From Acidobacteriota bacterium (GTDB lineage Bacteria > Acidobacteriota > Terriglobia > Acidiferrales > UBA7541), in contig DAHUXN010000013.1 of the NCBI GenBank assembly GCA_027307115.1, forward strand, positions 1-64,000: DNA of 64,000 nucleotides, read 5' to 3'. Shown here piece after piece: positions 1 through 8,888 of the stretch. Below the pieces are notes generated by a model. It made no database searches, was not told the DNA's origin, and saw nothing but the letters and a program-made list of their open reading frames with translations. A program made the position numbers and the translations under genes. The first letter of the stretch is position 1; every line of letters begins with the position of its first letter.

Positions 1-1161
1 CAGATCGAGGTCAATGTCCGGCCATTCGCCGCGCTCCTCGGAGAGAAACCGCTCAAAAAGGAGATCCATTCCAACGGGATCAACGGCGGTAATGCCAAGC
101 GAATAGCAAACGGCGCTGTTCGCCGCGGAGCCGCGGCCTTGGACCAGAATATTTTGTCCGCGGCAGAAGCGAACGATGTCCCAAACGATCAGAAAATATC
201 CAGCGAGGTCGAGCTTCTCGATCAGCGCCAATTCGCGCTCGACCTGGCTGCGTGCGCGCGCATCGTCCGCGCCGTAGCGCTGGAGCATTCCTTCGTGAGT
301 GCGATGGCGCAGGAAGCTCATTTGCGATTCGCCCTGTGGCACGGGATATTTCGGGAACTGATAACCCAGATCATTCAAAGTAAATTGCAGACGCGAAGAG
401 AGAGCTTGGGTATTAGCAATAGCTTCGGGAAGATCCGCAAACAACCGCGACATTTCCGCGGAGGATTTCAAGTGTCGCTCGGAATTTCGCGCGAGGAGAC
501 GTCCAGCAGTGGCAAGCGTGCGATGATGGCGAATGCATGTGAAGACATCGAGCACTTCGCGCGACGGAGCCTGTGCATGCGATACGCCATTGGTCGCAAG
601 CAAGGGCAAATGCAATTTGCGCGCAATCTCCGCCGCGGTTTGATTGCGCGATTCTTCTTCACGGCAGAAATGCCGCTGCAATTCGACATAGACATTGTGG
701 CGACCAAAAATTTTGCAGAGTTGCTCGACGCATTCAATTCCGCGCGTGATTCCTCCATGGACGAGTGCATGCGCCAGCGGTCCTTCTTCACCGCCCGTAA
801 GACAGATAAGCCCAACGGATTTTTCTGCGATTTCCTCGGCCGAAACAGAACCTTCTCCCTTGCGTGCGCACAATTTCATGCGAGTGATGAGGCGGCAAAG
901 ATTCTGGTAGCCTGCGCGTGTTTCGACGAGCAATGGGTAGCGCCAGCCGTCAGCGGATGTGACTTCCGCGCCGATATGAGCTCGTAACGAGATTTTTTTT
1001 GCAGCCAAATGAAAGCGCGGTACGCCGTAAACGCCGTCGCGATCGAGCAGCGCCATGGCTGGAATTTCAAGCTCCGCGCACACGCCGGCCAATTCTTCAG
1101 GCAAAGAAGCGCCTTCAAGAAAACTGAATGCAGAGCGGGCATGCAGTTCGATGTAGGTCAT
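1..1161 (-). CDS. dnaE2: Error-prone DNA polymerase III alpha subunit DnaE2 (ImuC), 3' end missing
   Basis: Translesion polymerase of the mutagenesis cassette. It extends past lesions and needs ImuB to reach the sliding clamp. Only the first 387 residues lie in the window; the frame stays open to base 1. The N-terminus (MTYIELHARSAFSFLEGAS) is the start of the PHP domain of DnaE-type polymerases, and the stretch QGRGSAANSAVCY near the window edge is the start of the polymerase core. The ATG at 1161 lies 8 bases after the imuB stop, which is tight operon spacing and supports DnaE2 over the replicative DnaE. The assignment rests on family knowledge and context because the diagnostic C-terminus is not visible. 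Confidence 0.9.
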   Translation of the reverse strand, partial: MTYIELHARSAFSFLEGASLPEELAGVCAELEIPAMALLDRDGVYGVPRFHLAAKKISLRAHIGAEVTSADGWRYPLLVETRAGYQNLCRLITRMKLCARKGEGSVSAEEIAEKSVGLICLTGGEEGPLAHALVHGGITRGIECVEQLCKIFGRHNVYVELQRHFCREEESRNQTAAEIARKLHLPLLATNGVSHAQAPSREVLDVFTCIRHHRTLATAGRLLARNSERHLKSSAEMSRLFADLPEAIANTQALSSRLQFTLNDLGYQFPKYPVPQGESQMSFLRHRTHEGMLQRYGADDARARSQVERELALIEKLDLAGYFLIVWDIVRFCRGQNILVQGRGSAANSAVCYSLGITAVDPVGMDLLFERFLSEERGEWPDIDLDL

Positions 1162-1169
1162 TGCTCAGG

Positions 1170-2744
1170 TCAGTCGTAAATTCCCCGCATAAACCAATTG
1201 CCGCGAAGCACGTCGTAATAAATGCGATAGAGGCCGCGCTGCGGGCATGTAGAGCCGCGTCCCAGGTGAATCGCCGGAGAAAAACGAAAATGAATTTCAA
1301 GATCCCATTCGTCGTGCTGCCATGGATCTTCTTGCCACCAATCTCCAGAAGTGCGCCATGGGCCAGAAGCTGCAACTACTTCTCCGCGCATGCCGCGAAA
1401 CGAAATGCGCGCCGGATACCCTTCGCGCAATTCAACTTTCAGCGGCAGCGAAGGCCTGAAGGCTCGAAACCCCGTGGCCAGATTGCTGGATTTACGGTTT
1501 TTCAATGGCTCATCACGCGAAGGAGCGAATCGGCTCATGCGGAATTCTCCCGGCCGGTGCGTGTCTATTAATTCGGGCGAACCTATATGGGAATCGCCAA
1601 CCAGATTTTTAAGGCGCGCAATGGTCAGTTCCAATTTTTCCGGATCGGGAGAGTTGGGAAGAAACAGACCGCCCTGAGCAACACGCTGGAGCGCGGGTTC
1701 AGCCGCGAGCCAAATTTTTATAATGGATGCCCGCGGAGGATTGGCTTGCAATTGCAGGCGAAGCAACCGGAGAAGCATTTTGGAATCGCGCATGGGCACA
1801 GGCAAGTTCAAAGCTTTTTCGTAAATCCTGAGCGCAAGCTCACCAGAAGACTTGCCGTCCGAGAATCGCGGATTATTTTCTGGAGAGCGCTCCAAATCGA
1901 ATCGCAAACGGATGGCGCCGGCGGCGAGTGAACGCGCTGTCAGCCGCGCGCACAATTGATCGAGCAAACGGCCAAGCAGAAACGCCAAAGGCTCGAGTTC
2001 CGCCACGGCATAATCGAGAGGCATTTCTTCTTCAAAACAAATCGGCGGCTCCGCCAGGACGAGCGAACGCTGGCTCGCGCCACGCGCCAATTCATGCAAT
2101 CGAACTCCTTCCTGGCCCAGACGCTCCGAAAGTTGCAAAAATGGCAATGCCGTCAGCGCTGCGCAAGTGCGCACACCCCAGAGATCGAGTGTTTCGAGAA
2201 CTTCGAGGGATGGCGAAAGCACGTTGATAGGCATGCAGCCCAAGCGCTGCGCTTCTTCGCCAGCAGGAATCAAGGTAACTCCCGAAAAACCGCGCGCGGC
2301 GTTGACGGCTGCTTCGAGATTTGACGAGATAGCAATGTTGACGAGCAGGCCGAGGACAGCGGCGCGCCGCAGCAATTCATTCGCAACATTTTCTTCAGAG
2401 TGAAATAAGGAAGCGAGCCCGGCGAGGTCAAGGACGATTGTGTCTTGCGCCGTATCTTCCACGCGCGGGGAAACGGACCAGCCGAGATCGAGCAAAGCGG
2501 CGTGCGCAGCCTTTTCCTGCGCTCGTGAACGATTGCGAATTTCAACGCCGTTAAATTGCGTGGCTTGTGATTTTGTCATGCTCAACTGAATTCCTGCGCG
2601 TGCGGCGGCGTCGCTCATGGCCGCAACTTTTTCGAGAGGAGGATTGCCGTCGACAAGCACAATCGCGCGATCCCGAAGCGCGGCCTCTGCACGCACAACG
2701 GATTGCACGAGGAAATTAGGGACGTAGATGGAAGCGAATGCCAT
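1170..2744 (-). CDS. imuB: ImuB, non-catalytic Y-family DNA polymerase homologue
   Basis: Adaptor of the mutasome: a Y-family fold that in studied bacteria bridges ImuA, DnaE2 and the beta clamp. The 524-residue product begins MAFASIYVPNFLVQS, where catalytic Y-family members have the metal-binding Asp of a VDMDAFFAS-type motif; here that Asp is absent. The later SIDE-type motif is also not preserved (VEDTAQDTIVLDL). This fits ImuB rather than an active DinB. An open frame continues upstream to 3176 but overlaps imuA and resembles nothing, so the ATG at 2744 is chosen. The gene lies 40 bases after imuA and 8 bases before dnaE2. Confidence 0.9.
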   Translation of the reverse strand: MAFASIYVPNFLVQSVVRAEAALRDRAIVLVDGNPPLEKVAAMSDAAARAGIQLSMTKSQATQFNGVEIRNRSRAQEKAAHAALLDLGWSVSPRVEDTAQDTIVLDLAGLASLFHSEENVANELLRRAAVLGLLVNIAISSNLEAAVNAARGFSGVTLIPAGEEAQRLGCMPINVLSPSLEVLETLDLWGVRTCAALTALPFLQLSERLGQEGVRLHELARGASQRSLVLAEPPICFEEEMPLDYAVAELEPLAFLLGRLLDQLCARLTARSLAAGAIRLRFDLERSPENNPRFSDGKSSGELALRIYEKALNLPVPMRDSKMLLRLLRLQLQANPPRASIIKIWLAAEPALQRVAQGGLFLPNSPDPEKLELTIARLKNLVGDSHIGSPELIDTHRPGEFRMSRFAPSRDEPLKNRKSSNLATGFRAFRPSLPLKVELREGYPARISFRGMRGEVVAASGPWRTSGDWWQEDPWQHDEWDLEIHFRFSPAIHLGRGSTCPQRGLYRIYYDVLRGNWFMRGIYD

Positions 2745-2784
2745 TTGCGAATTGGATAGCTGTGGACAACGACAGCAAAAATCC

Positions 2785-3618
2785 TCATTCTCGTTTTTCC
2801 AGCCTTTTCGATTGCGGTTCGAACAGCAAATTGTCAGAGCCATTCCAGACTGCCTTTGTTCTGAAAATTCCCGTATCACCGCCGATGCTTGCAGGAGCGA
2901 ATCCAAGATGAAAACCTGCCACGACTGCCTTTTGAACACGGGAACGAAGCACTTCAGCGCGAACGTCGAACCCATCGAGCAGGCAAGCAGACGGATACGC
3001 GAAAGAATCCTCCGTGGACGTTTCAATCGTGGCCGACCAGCGCGCCGTCTCGGAGCCAAGCTGCAAAACCAACGAAGCGCACGTTTTAGCATTTGGTTCC
3101 TGATCGAAAACAACAAAAATTGTTTGCGTATCCTCGATGCTGCGCCGAAAACGAAACCAGGCATTGAGCGGAACATGGCGCACGATTTTTGGAGGAATGT
3201 CGCTCAAATCCAAAGCGATCAAACCGAAGCCGCGCCCCTGCAAAAGCAAATCCGTCGCGCGCAGGGCTTGATCGATGTTGCGACAGCGAACCCAAAGCAA
3301 TTGCTTCAGCTCCACGCCGGCAGCCTGCGCGGAATAGGGGTCGAAATTATCGCTGCCATCAACCAGGACGCACACTTCCGCATGAGCCGTTCGCGAAGCT
3401 AAAGCCGAGAGAAGAAAACTGGTACGGCCGGAACAAGGAGGCCCACAAATTTCCGTGAAGCCGCCGCGAGGCAAGCCACCAGCCAAATAATCGATTTCCG
3501 GAATGCCGATGGAAGCTGTTTCGGCGAATTTGCGTTCGCGATAGTCAAAAGGCGCGGAGGCACGTCCAAGAAGATCGCATTCGATTTTGACGCGAAGGGC
3601 GGCGAGGTTCTGGGCCAT
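2785..3618 (-). CDS. imuA: ImuA-like RecA-fold protein of the mutagenesis cassette
   Basis: First gene of the imuA-imuB-dnaE2 operon. The 277-residue protein has a RecA/SulA-like ATPase fold: a P-loop-like GPPCSGRTS near residue 59, followed by a hydrophobic beta strand ending in an Asp (VCVLVDGSDNFDP). In Caulobacter and Mycobacterium the equivalent protein binds RecA and ImuB and is needed for damage-induced mutagenesis. The P-loop Lys is replaced by Arg (SGRTS), so ATP hydrolysis is uncertain. A weak Shine-Dalgarno (AGGA) precedes the ATG. The 124-base divergent gap to udgX probably holds promoters for both directions. Confidence 0.8.
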   Translation of the reverse strand: MAQNLAALRVKIECDLLGRASAPFDYRERKFAETASIGIPEIDYLAGGLPRGGFTEICGPPCSGRTSFLLSALASRTAHAEVCVLVDGSDNFDPYSAQAAGVELKQLLWVRCRNIDQALRATDLLLQGRGFGLIALDLSDIPPKIVRHVPLNAWFRFRRSIEDTQTIFVVFDQEPNAKTCASLVLQLGSETARWSATIETSTEDSFAYPSACLLDGFDVRAEVLRSRVQKAVVAGFHLGFAPASIGGDTGIFRTKAVWNGSDNLLFEPQSKRLEKRE

Positions 3619-3658
3619 GACGGGATCCTGAGGCGAGGAGGGGAAAGCTATTTTAGTT

Positions 3659-3674
3659 TTCGCTTTTTCTTCGC
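3659..3674. promoter_or_regulatory. Candidate SOS-type direct repeat between imuA and udgX
   Basis: TTCGC at 3659-3663 is repeated at 3670-3674 with a 6-base gap, a period of 11 bp. LexA boxes of several non-gammaproteobacterial groups are direct repeats with an 11-bp period, and imuA cassettes are classic LexA targets. Only the arrangement and location support this; the motif itself is not a recognised LexA box. Confidence 0.25.
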
Positions 3675-3742
3675 CTATATGAGATTATGAACAGGGAGAA
3701 AGGCATTGTCAATGGTGGAGTATGGGAATTGTAAAGGGATGA

Positions 3743-4438
3743 ATGGATTCGCGAGTATTAAGAAGGAAGCGCCGCTGCCAATTTGCCGCGCATCCTAAAG
3801 TCATGGTCAAACGAGCGCGAAAAGATGCTGGTAAAATGAGGATTCCGCTTGAGGCATCGCTCGCGGAACTGCAGGAAACTGCGAAAAATTGCAAAGCTTG
3901 CGATCTATGGAAAAACGCTACGCAGACCGTCTTCGGCGAAGGGATGCCCAGCGCGAAAATCATGCTTATCGGCGAGCAGCGGGGCGATCAGGAGGATTTG
4001 CAAGGCAAGCCGTTCGTAGGGCCGGCCGGGAAATTGCTGGACAGCGCCCTTGTGGAAGCTGGAATCGACCGCAAGACGGTCTACGTGACGAATGCGGTAA
4101 AACATTTCAAATGGGAGCCACGCGGAAAACGGCGCATCCACAAAAAACCGAACGCCGCGGAAATCGCTGCATGCCGTCCGTGGCTGGATGCCGAAATCGC
4201 CGCATTGCAACCGAAAGTCATTGTCTGCCTGGGAGCCACGGCGGCGCAGACATTGTTTGGGCGAGACTTTCGCGTAACGCTGCATCGAGGCGAGTTCCTT
4301 AAGTCGACGCTCGCCCCATTTGTGATGGCGACCGTGCATCCGTCGTCGATATTACGCGCTCCTGATGAGGAAACACGCCACGAGGAACTGAAGCGTTTCA
4401 TCGCGGACCTGAAAAAGATTTCGCGAGCGATTTCTTAG
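3743..4438 (+). CDS. udgX: UdgX, uracil-DNA glycosylase that crosslinks to uracil
   Basis: Removes uracil from DNA and, in the characterised mycobacterial enzyme, stays covalently attached to the abasic site through a histidine. The diagnostic features are visible: the active-site motif GEQRGDQEDLQGKPFVGPAG and the insertion loop GKRRIHKKPN, whose His is the crosslinking residue in M. smegmatis UdgX. The C-terminal HPSS motif (VATVHPSSILR) is present. CKAC near the N-terminus and two further Cys (AACRPW, VIVCLG) suit the Fe-S cluster of family 4-like enzymes. Starts at 3743, 3803 (MVKRAR) and 3836 (MRIPLE) are all possible; the later two fit the usual length of about 205-210 residues better. 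It is divergent from imuA and followed by lhr. Confidence 0.92.
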   Translation: MDSRVLRRKRRCQFAAHPKVMVKRARKDAGKMRIPLEASLAELQETAKNCKACDLWKNATQTVFGEGMPSAKIMLIGEQRGDQEDLQGKPFVGPAGKLLDSALVEAGIDRKTVYVTNAVKHFKWEPRGKRRIHKKPNAAEIAACRPWLDAEIAALQPKVIVCLGATAAQTLFGRDFRVTLHRGEFLKSTLAPFVMATVHPSSILRAPDEETRHEELKRFIADLKKISRAIS

Positions 4439-4520
4439 CGTGGTTTTGCTTTTGAACGAAAAATTCAGGACAATAGAGGCATCCCCATTTATATAGGGAA
4501 TCGCTTCTCCAGGTCGTGTC

Positions 4521-7500
4521 GTGAGCTTATCAGTTGTGAATCTTTCGCCGTCCTCCGCGCTGAAATGGGCGCACCCGCTCGTTCGCGAGTGGTTCGAAGG
4601 CAAATTTGGCACGCCCACAGAGCCGCAAGAACAGGGCTGGCCGCACATCCTCGCGGAAAAAGACACGTTGATTTGCGCGCCCACAGGATCCGGAAAAACG
4701 CTCGCCGCTTTTCTTGCCTGTATTGACCGCCTGGTGCGCAAGGCGGTTGCAGGCGATCTTCTGGACGAAACCGAAGTGTTGTACGTGTCGCCATTGAAAG
4801 CGCTGGGGAACGACATACAAAAAAACCTGGAAACTCCGCTGGGCGAGATTCTGGAACTTGCCCGCGAGCGCGGATTTCTGATGCCCGAGATCCGCGCAGC
4901 CGTGCGCACGGGCGACACATTGATTCACGAACGGCGCGCAATGCAGAAGCGCCCGCCGCACATTCTGGTGACCACGCCGGAATCGCTTTACATTTTGCTG
5001 ACGGCGGCGAAAAGCCGCGAGCTACTACGCTCGGTGAAGACACTAATCGTTGACGAAATTCATGCTGTCGCCGATGACAAGCGCGGCGCGCATCTTACCC
5101 TGTCGCTAGAGCGGCTTGACGCGCTTATGCCCAAAAGGCCCTCCCGCATCGGGCTTTCTGCCACCCAGCAGCCCATCGAATTGATTGCGCAGTTTCTTGC
5201 CGGAAACGGACGGCCCGCACCAACGATCGTGCAAGTCGCACAGCGGCACGAGTTCGATCTTGCTGTCGAAGTTCCAGCAAGCGAGCTTGGGCCCGTGGCG
5301 TCGAACGAAATGTGGGAGGAAATTTATAACCGCATCGCAGAACTCGTGCGGCAACACCGGTCTACGCTTATCTTTGTGAACACGCGACGGCTGGCGGAGC
5401 GCGTGGCGCACAATCTGGCAAGGCTGCTCGGCGAAGACGCGGTCGCGTCGCACCACGGCAGCTTGTCGCGGCAGCGAAGGCTGGCGGTGGAAGGCAAACT
5501 GAAGGCCGGCGAAATTCGCGCGCTGGTTGCGACGGCGTCACTCGAATTGGGAATTGACATTGGAACGGTGGATTTGGTTTGTCAGATTGGCTCGCCCCGA
5601 GCGATCGGCACGGGCTTGCAACGAATCGGGCGCGCGGGTCACTGGCGCGGAGCGATTCCAAAAGGACGCCTGTTCGCAACCACGCGCGATGAATTATTGG
5701 AATGCGCGGCGCTGGTGCATTCGATCAGACTTGGCTTGCTCGACCGCATCATGATTCCGGAATGCCCGCTGGACGTGCTGGCGCAGCAAGTCGTGGCCGA
5801 GTGTGCAGCGCAGGAGTGGCAAGAGGACGATTTATTCGCGCTCTTGACTCGCGCCTATCCTTACCGGACGCTATCGCGAAGAGAGTTCGACGAAATTATT
5901 GCGATGCTTACCGACGGAATTGCATCGCGTCGTGGTCGATACAGCGCCTATCTGCATCGCGACGGCGTGAATCGCCGGCTGCGTGCGCGCCGAGGCGCCC
6001 GGCTCGCCGCCATCACAAGCGGCGGGGCAATCCCCGATAATTCGCTCTACACAGTGATTGCGGAGCCGGAGCATGTGACCATTGGCACGGTGGACGAAGA
6101 TTTCGCGGTGGAGAGTTTGCGCGGCGACATCATTTTGCTCGGCAATACCTCGTGGCAGATCCGGCGAGTGCAGGCAGGATCGGTGCTGGTTGAGGACGCG
6201 AAGGGAGCGCCACCGAATGTTCCCTTCTGGCGCGGCGAAGCGCCTTCGCGTACCCCGGAGCTTTCCGAGCAAGTCGCCGAAGTTCGAGAGAAAATTAATT
6301 CGCTGACTGAAAATGTTTCGCCGAATGCCGTGCGAGACGATGCGCCGCACGCTACTGTGCCGATCGATTGGCTGATGCAGCAGTGTGGGCTGGACCGTTC
6401 GGGCGCGGAGCAGGCGGTGGCATATATCGTCGAGGGCCGCGCTGTGCTGCGAGCCGTGCCAACGCAGCAAACTGTCATCGCAGAGCGCTTCTTCGATGAA
6501 AGTGGCGGCATGCAGCTCGTCATCCACGCCCCATTTGGCGGGCGCATCAACAAAGCGTGGGGGCTGGCGCTGCGGAAACGTTTCTGCCGTTCATTCAATT
6601 TCGAGTTGCAGGCTGCTGCTACCGACAATGGCCTGAATATTTCACTTGGCGAACAGCACAGCTTTCCTCTCGCCGACGTTTTTCATTTCCTGCAATCGGC
6701 CAGCGTGGGGGATTTGCTCTCGCAAGCCGTGCTCACTTCGCCGATCTTCGCCACGCGCTGGCGCTGGGCAGCCGGGCGCGCGCTGGCACTGCTGCGTTTC
6801 CAGGGAGGTAAAAAAGTGCCGCCGCAAATCCAACGCATGCGCTCGGACGATTTGCTGGCGGGCGTATTTCCGCAAGCACTGGCATGCCAGGAGAATATTT
6901 CCGGCGAGATCCAGATTCCCGATCATCCGCTGGTGCGCGAAACGATGAAAGACGCGCTGACCGAGGCAATGGATGTCGACGGTCTGAAAAGCGTCTTGGA
7001 CGCGATGTCTTCCGGACGAATTCGCTGTATTGCCGTCGACACGCCCGTGCCTTCGCAATTCTCGCACGAAATTCTGAACGCGAATCCTTACGCGTACCTC
7101 GATGACGCGCCACTGGAGGAGCGGCGGGCGCGCGCTGTGGAAATGCGGCGCATGCTGCCCGAAGCGGTTCTGTCGGAAATAGGGCGCTTGGATCCGGCCG
7201 CCATTGCGGAAGTACGCGAAGAGGCGTGGCCCGATGTACGCGATGCGGATGAACTTCACGACGCGCTACAGGCGCTCGTCGCGCTTCCAGAATCGACGAA
7301 CAGTCCTTCGGTACCGGGACAACTACTCAACAACTCGATTGCCGGCTGGACGAATTATTTTGCCGAACTGGCGGCCACGCACCGGGTCGTCCGCGCTTTC
7401 GTTGGTGATTGCAGGTATTGGGTTGCAGCGGAAAGAGCCAAGACCTTCTGCACCCTTTTCCCGACCGCAACGTTCGACGGAGAGATTCCGGATATCGCGG

Positions 7501-8855
7501 AACACCCAGGAAGCGACACTTCTTCGCGGGAGACCGTGCTCGCCTCTTGCGTTACCGGCTGGACGGCGCACAGCGGTCCCGTCACGGCGGGGATTCTCAG
7601 CGAGGTCCTCGGAATTGCGAGTCAGGAAATTGAGCAAGCTCTCCTGCGCCTGGAAGCCAGCGGTTCGATGTTGCGGGGACAGTTCACGGGCGCTTCGAGC
7701 AGCGAAACCGAGTGGTGCGACCGCCGGCTGCTCGCGCGTATTCATCGGCTGACGCTCGGCGCGTTGCGCAAGGAAATCCAACCGGTGACTGCGGCGCAAT
7801 TCATGCGCTGGCTGTTGCGCTGGCAACACGTCGCGCCCGGAACGCAAGTCTTCGGCGAGCGTGGCACGCTGGAGGTCTTGCAACAGCTCCAAGGATTTGA
7901 GGCGCCTGCAAATTCCTGGGAGCGAGAAATTCTGAGGCGACGAATCGCGAACTATGATCCGAAAGTGCTAGACCAACTTTGCCTAACGGGCGCGGTCGGC
8001 TGGGGACGCCTGTCGCCCCATCCCGCAACCTTGACGGAACAGACGGGAACGAATCGCCGCGTGATTCCCACCAGCATCGCGCCCGTGGCATTTTTTATTC
8101 GTGATGACGCGGAGTGGATGACTTTGGCGCACGCGCCCAGCGGCGGCGTTGATAGTGATGAACCGCGCTGGCTCAGTCGAAATGCACACGACATATTGGC
8201 GTACCTACGCCAGCACGGGGCGTCATTTTTTGCGGATATTGTGCGCGCCACAGGGAAACTAAAAGCAGAAGTGGAAACGGCGCTATGGGAATTGGTGACG
8301 GCGGGGCTGCTGACGGCCGATGGCTTCGATAATATTCGCGCACTGATTGACCCGAAGCGCCGCTCGGGCCACGGCCGGGGCCACAATGCACGCCCACGGC
8401 ACAGCCTCGGCCGTTGGTCGCTGCTCTATGCAAGCGAAGCGCCCGACAAGGCCCGCACGGCGGAGGCAACTTGCTGGATGCTGCTTAAGAGATATGGTGT
8501 GGTTTTTCGCGAAGTTATTGCGCGAGAAAGCATCGTTCCGCGCTGGCGTGAATTGTTGATCACTTTCCGGCGGCTCGAAGACCGAGGCGAAATACGCGGC
8601 GGGCGGTTTGTGAGCGGATTTCTGGGCGAGCAATTTGCGTTGCCTGTGGCCGTCGAGTCTGTGCGCGCAATCAGAAAAACCGAACCTTCCGGTGAGATCG
8701 TAACTGTATCGGCGGCTGATCCTTTGAACTTTGCGGGAATTTTATTGCCGGGCGATCGCATCGCGGCGAATTCTGGAAAGACGATTACGCTTCGGGACGG
8801 TGTGCCTGTTGAAATGGATGACGCCGCCAGATTTGCCGGTGCGATCGCTGTTTGA
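4521..8855 (+). CDS. lhr: Lhr, long-form superfamily 2 ATP-dependent DNA helicase
   Basis: Large 3'-5' helicase for DNA repair. The N-terminal core carries a Walker A motif (APTGSGKT, about residue 53), a DEIH box (about 178), SAT (LSATQQP) and motif VI (QRIGRAGHWRG, about 367). At 1444 residues it is close to the long Lhr of E. coli (about 1540) and far longer than Lhr-Core proteins (about 850-900), so a C-terminal extension is present. That region of E. coli Lhr has been reported to have uracil-DNA glycosylase activity. The start is a GTG at 4521; no strong Shine-Dalgarno is seen. The gene lies 82 bases after udgX on the same strand. Confidence 0.93.
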   Translation: MSLSVVNLSPSSALKWAHPLVREWFEGKFGTPTEPQEQGWPHILAEKDTLICAPTGSGKTLAAFLACIDRLVRKAVAGDLLDETEVLYVSPLKALGNDIQKNLETPLGEILELARERGFLMPEIRAAVRTGDTLIHERRAMQKRPPHILVTTPESLYILLTAAKSRELLRSVKTLIVDEIHAVADDKRGAHLTLSLERLDALMPKRPSRIGLSATQQPIELIAQFLAGNGRPAPTIVQVAQRHEFDLAVEVPASELGPVASNEMWEEIYNRIAELVRQHRSTLIFVNTRRLAERVAHNLARLLGEDAVASHHGSLSRQRRLAVEGKLKAGEIRALVATASLELGIDIGTVDLVCQIGSPRAIGTGLQRIGRAGHWRGAIPKGRLFATTRDELLECAALVHSIRLGLLDRIMIPECPLDVLAQQVVAECAAQEWQEDDLFALLTRAYPYRTLSRREFDEIIAMLTDGIASRRGRYSAYLHRDGVNRRLRARRGARLAAITSGGAIPDNSLYTVIAEPEHVTIGTVDEDFAVESLRGDIILLGNTSWQIRRVQAGSVLVEDAKGAPPNVPFWRGEAPSRTPELSEQVAEVREKINSLTENVSPNAVRDDAPHATVPIDWLMQQCGLDRSGAEQAVAYIVEGRAVLRAVPTQQTVIAERFFDESGGMQLVIHAPFGGRINKAWGLALRKRFCRSFNFELQAAATDNGLNISLGEQHSFPLADVFHFLQSASVGDLLSQAVLTSPIFATRWRWAAGRALALLRFQGGKKVPPQIQRMRSDDLLAGVFPQALACQENISGEIQIPDHPLVRETMKDALTEAMDVDGLKSVLDAMSSGRIRCIAVDTPVPSQFSHEILNANPYAYLDDAPLEERRARAVEMRRMLPEAVLSEIGRLDPAAIAEVREEAWPDVRDADELHDALQALVALPESTNSPSVPGQLLNNSIAGWTNYFAELAATHRVVRAFVGDCRYWVAAERAKTFCTLFPTATFDGEIPDIAEHPGSDTSSRETVLASCVTGWTAHSGPVTAGILSEVLGIASQEIEQALLRLEASGSMLRGQFTGASSSETEWCDRRLLARIHRLTLGALRKEIQPVTAAQFMRWLLRWQHVAPGTQVFGERGTLEVLQQLQGFEAPANSWEREILRRRIANYDPKVLDQLCLTGAVGWGRLSPHPATLTEQTGTNRRVIPTSIAPVAFFIRDDAEWMTLAHAPSGGVDSDEPRWLSRNAHDILAYLRQHGASFFADIVRATGKLKAEVETALWELVTAGLLTADGFDNIRALIDPKRRSGHGRGHNARPRHSLGRWSLLYASEAPDKARTAEATCWMLLKRYGVVFREVIARESIVPRWRELLITFRRLEDRGEIRGGRFVSGFLGEQFALPVAVESVRAIRKTEPSGEIVTVSAADPLNFAGILLPGDRIAANSGKTITLRDGVPVEMDDAARFAGAIAV

Positions 8856-8888
8856 CTCCGTTAGCTGGCGATTCCAGCGAATGGGAAA

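Noticed and set aside
139-987. 282-codon plus-strand open frame
   Set aside because: Fully antisense to dnaE2, whose protein has clear family motifs.
2745-3176. N-terminal extension of ImuB upstream of 2744
   Set aside because: It overlaps imuA in another frame and resembles no Y-family sequence; homology begins at the ATG 2744.
8864-8878. GCTGG-N5-CCAGC hairpin between lhr and the receiver-kinase as terminator
   Set aside because: The stem is only 5 bp and no T-run follows.
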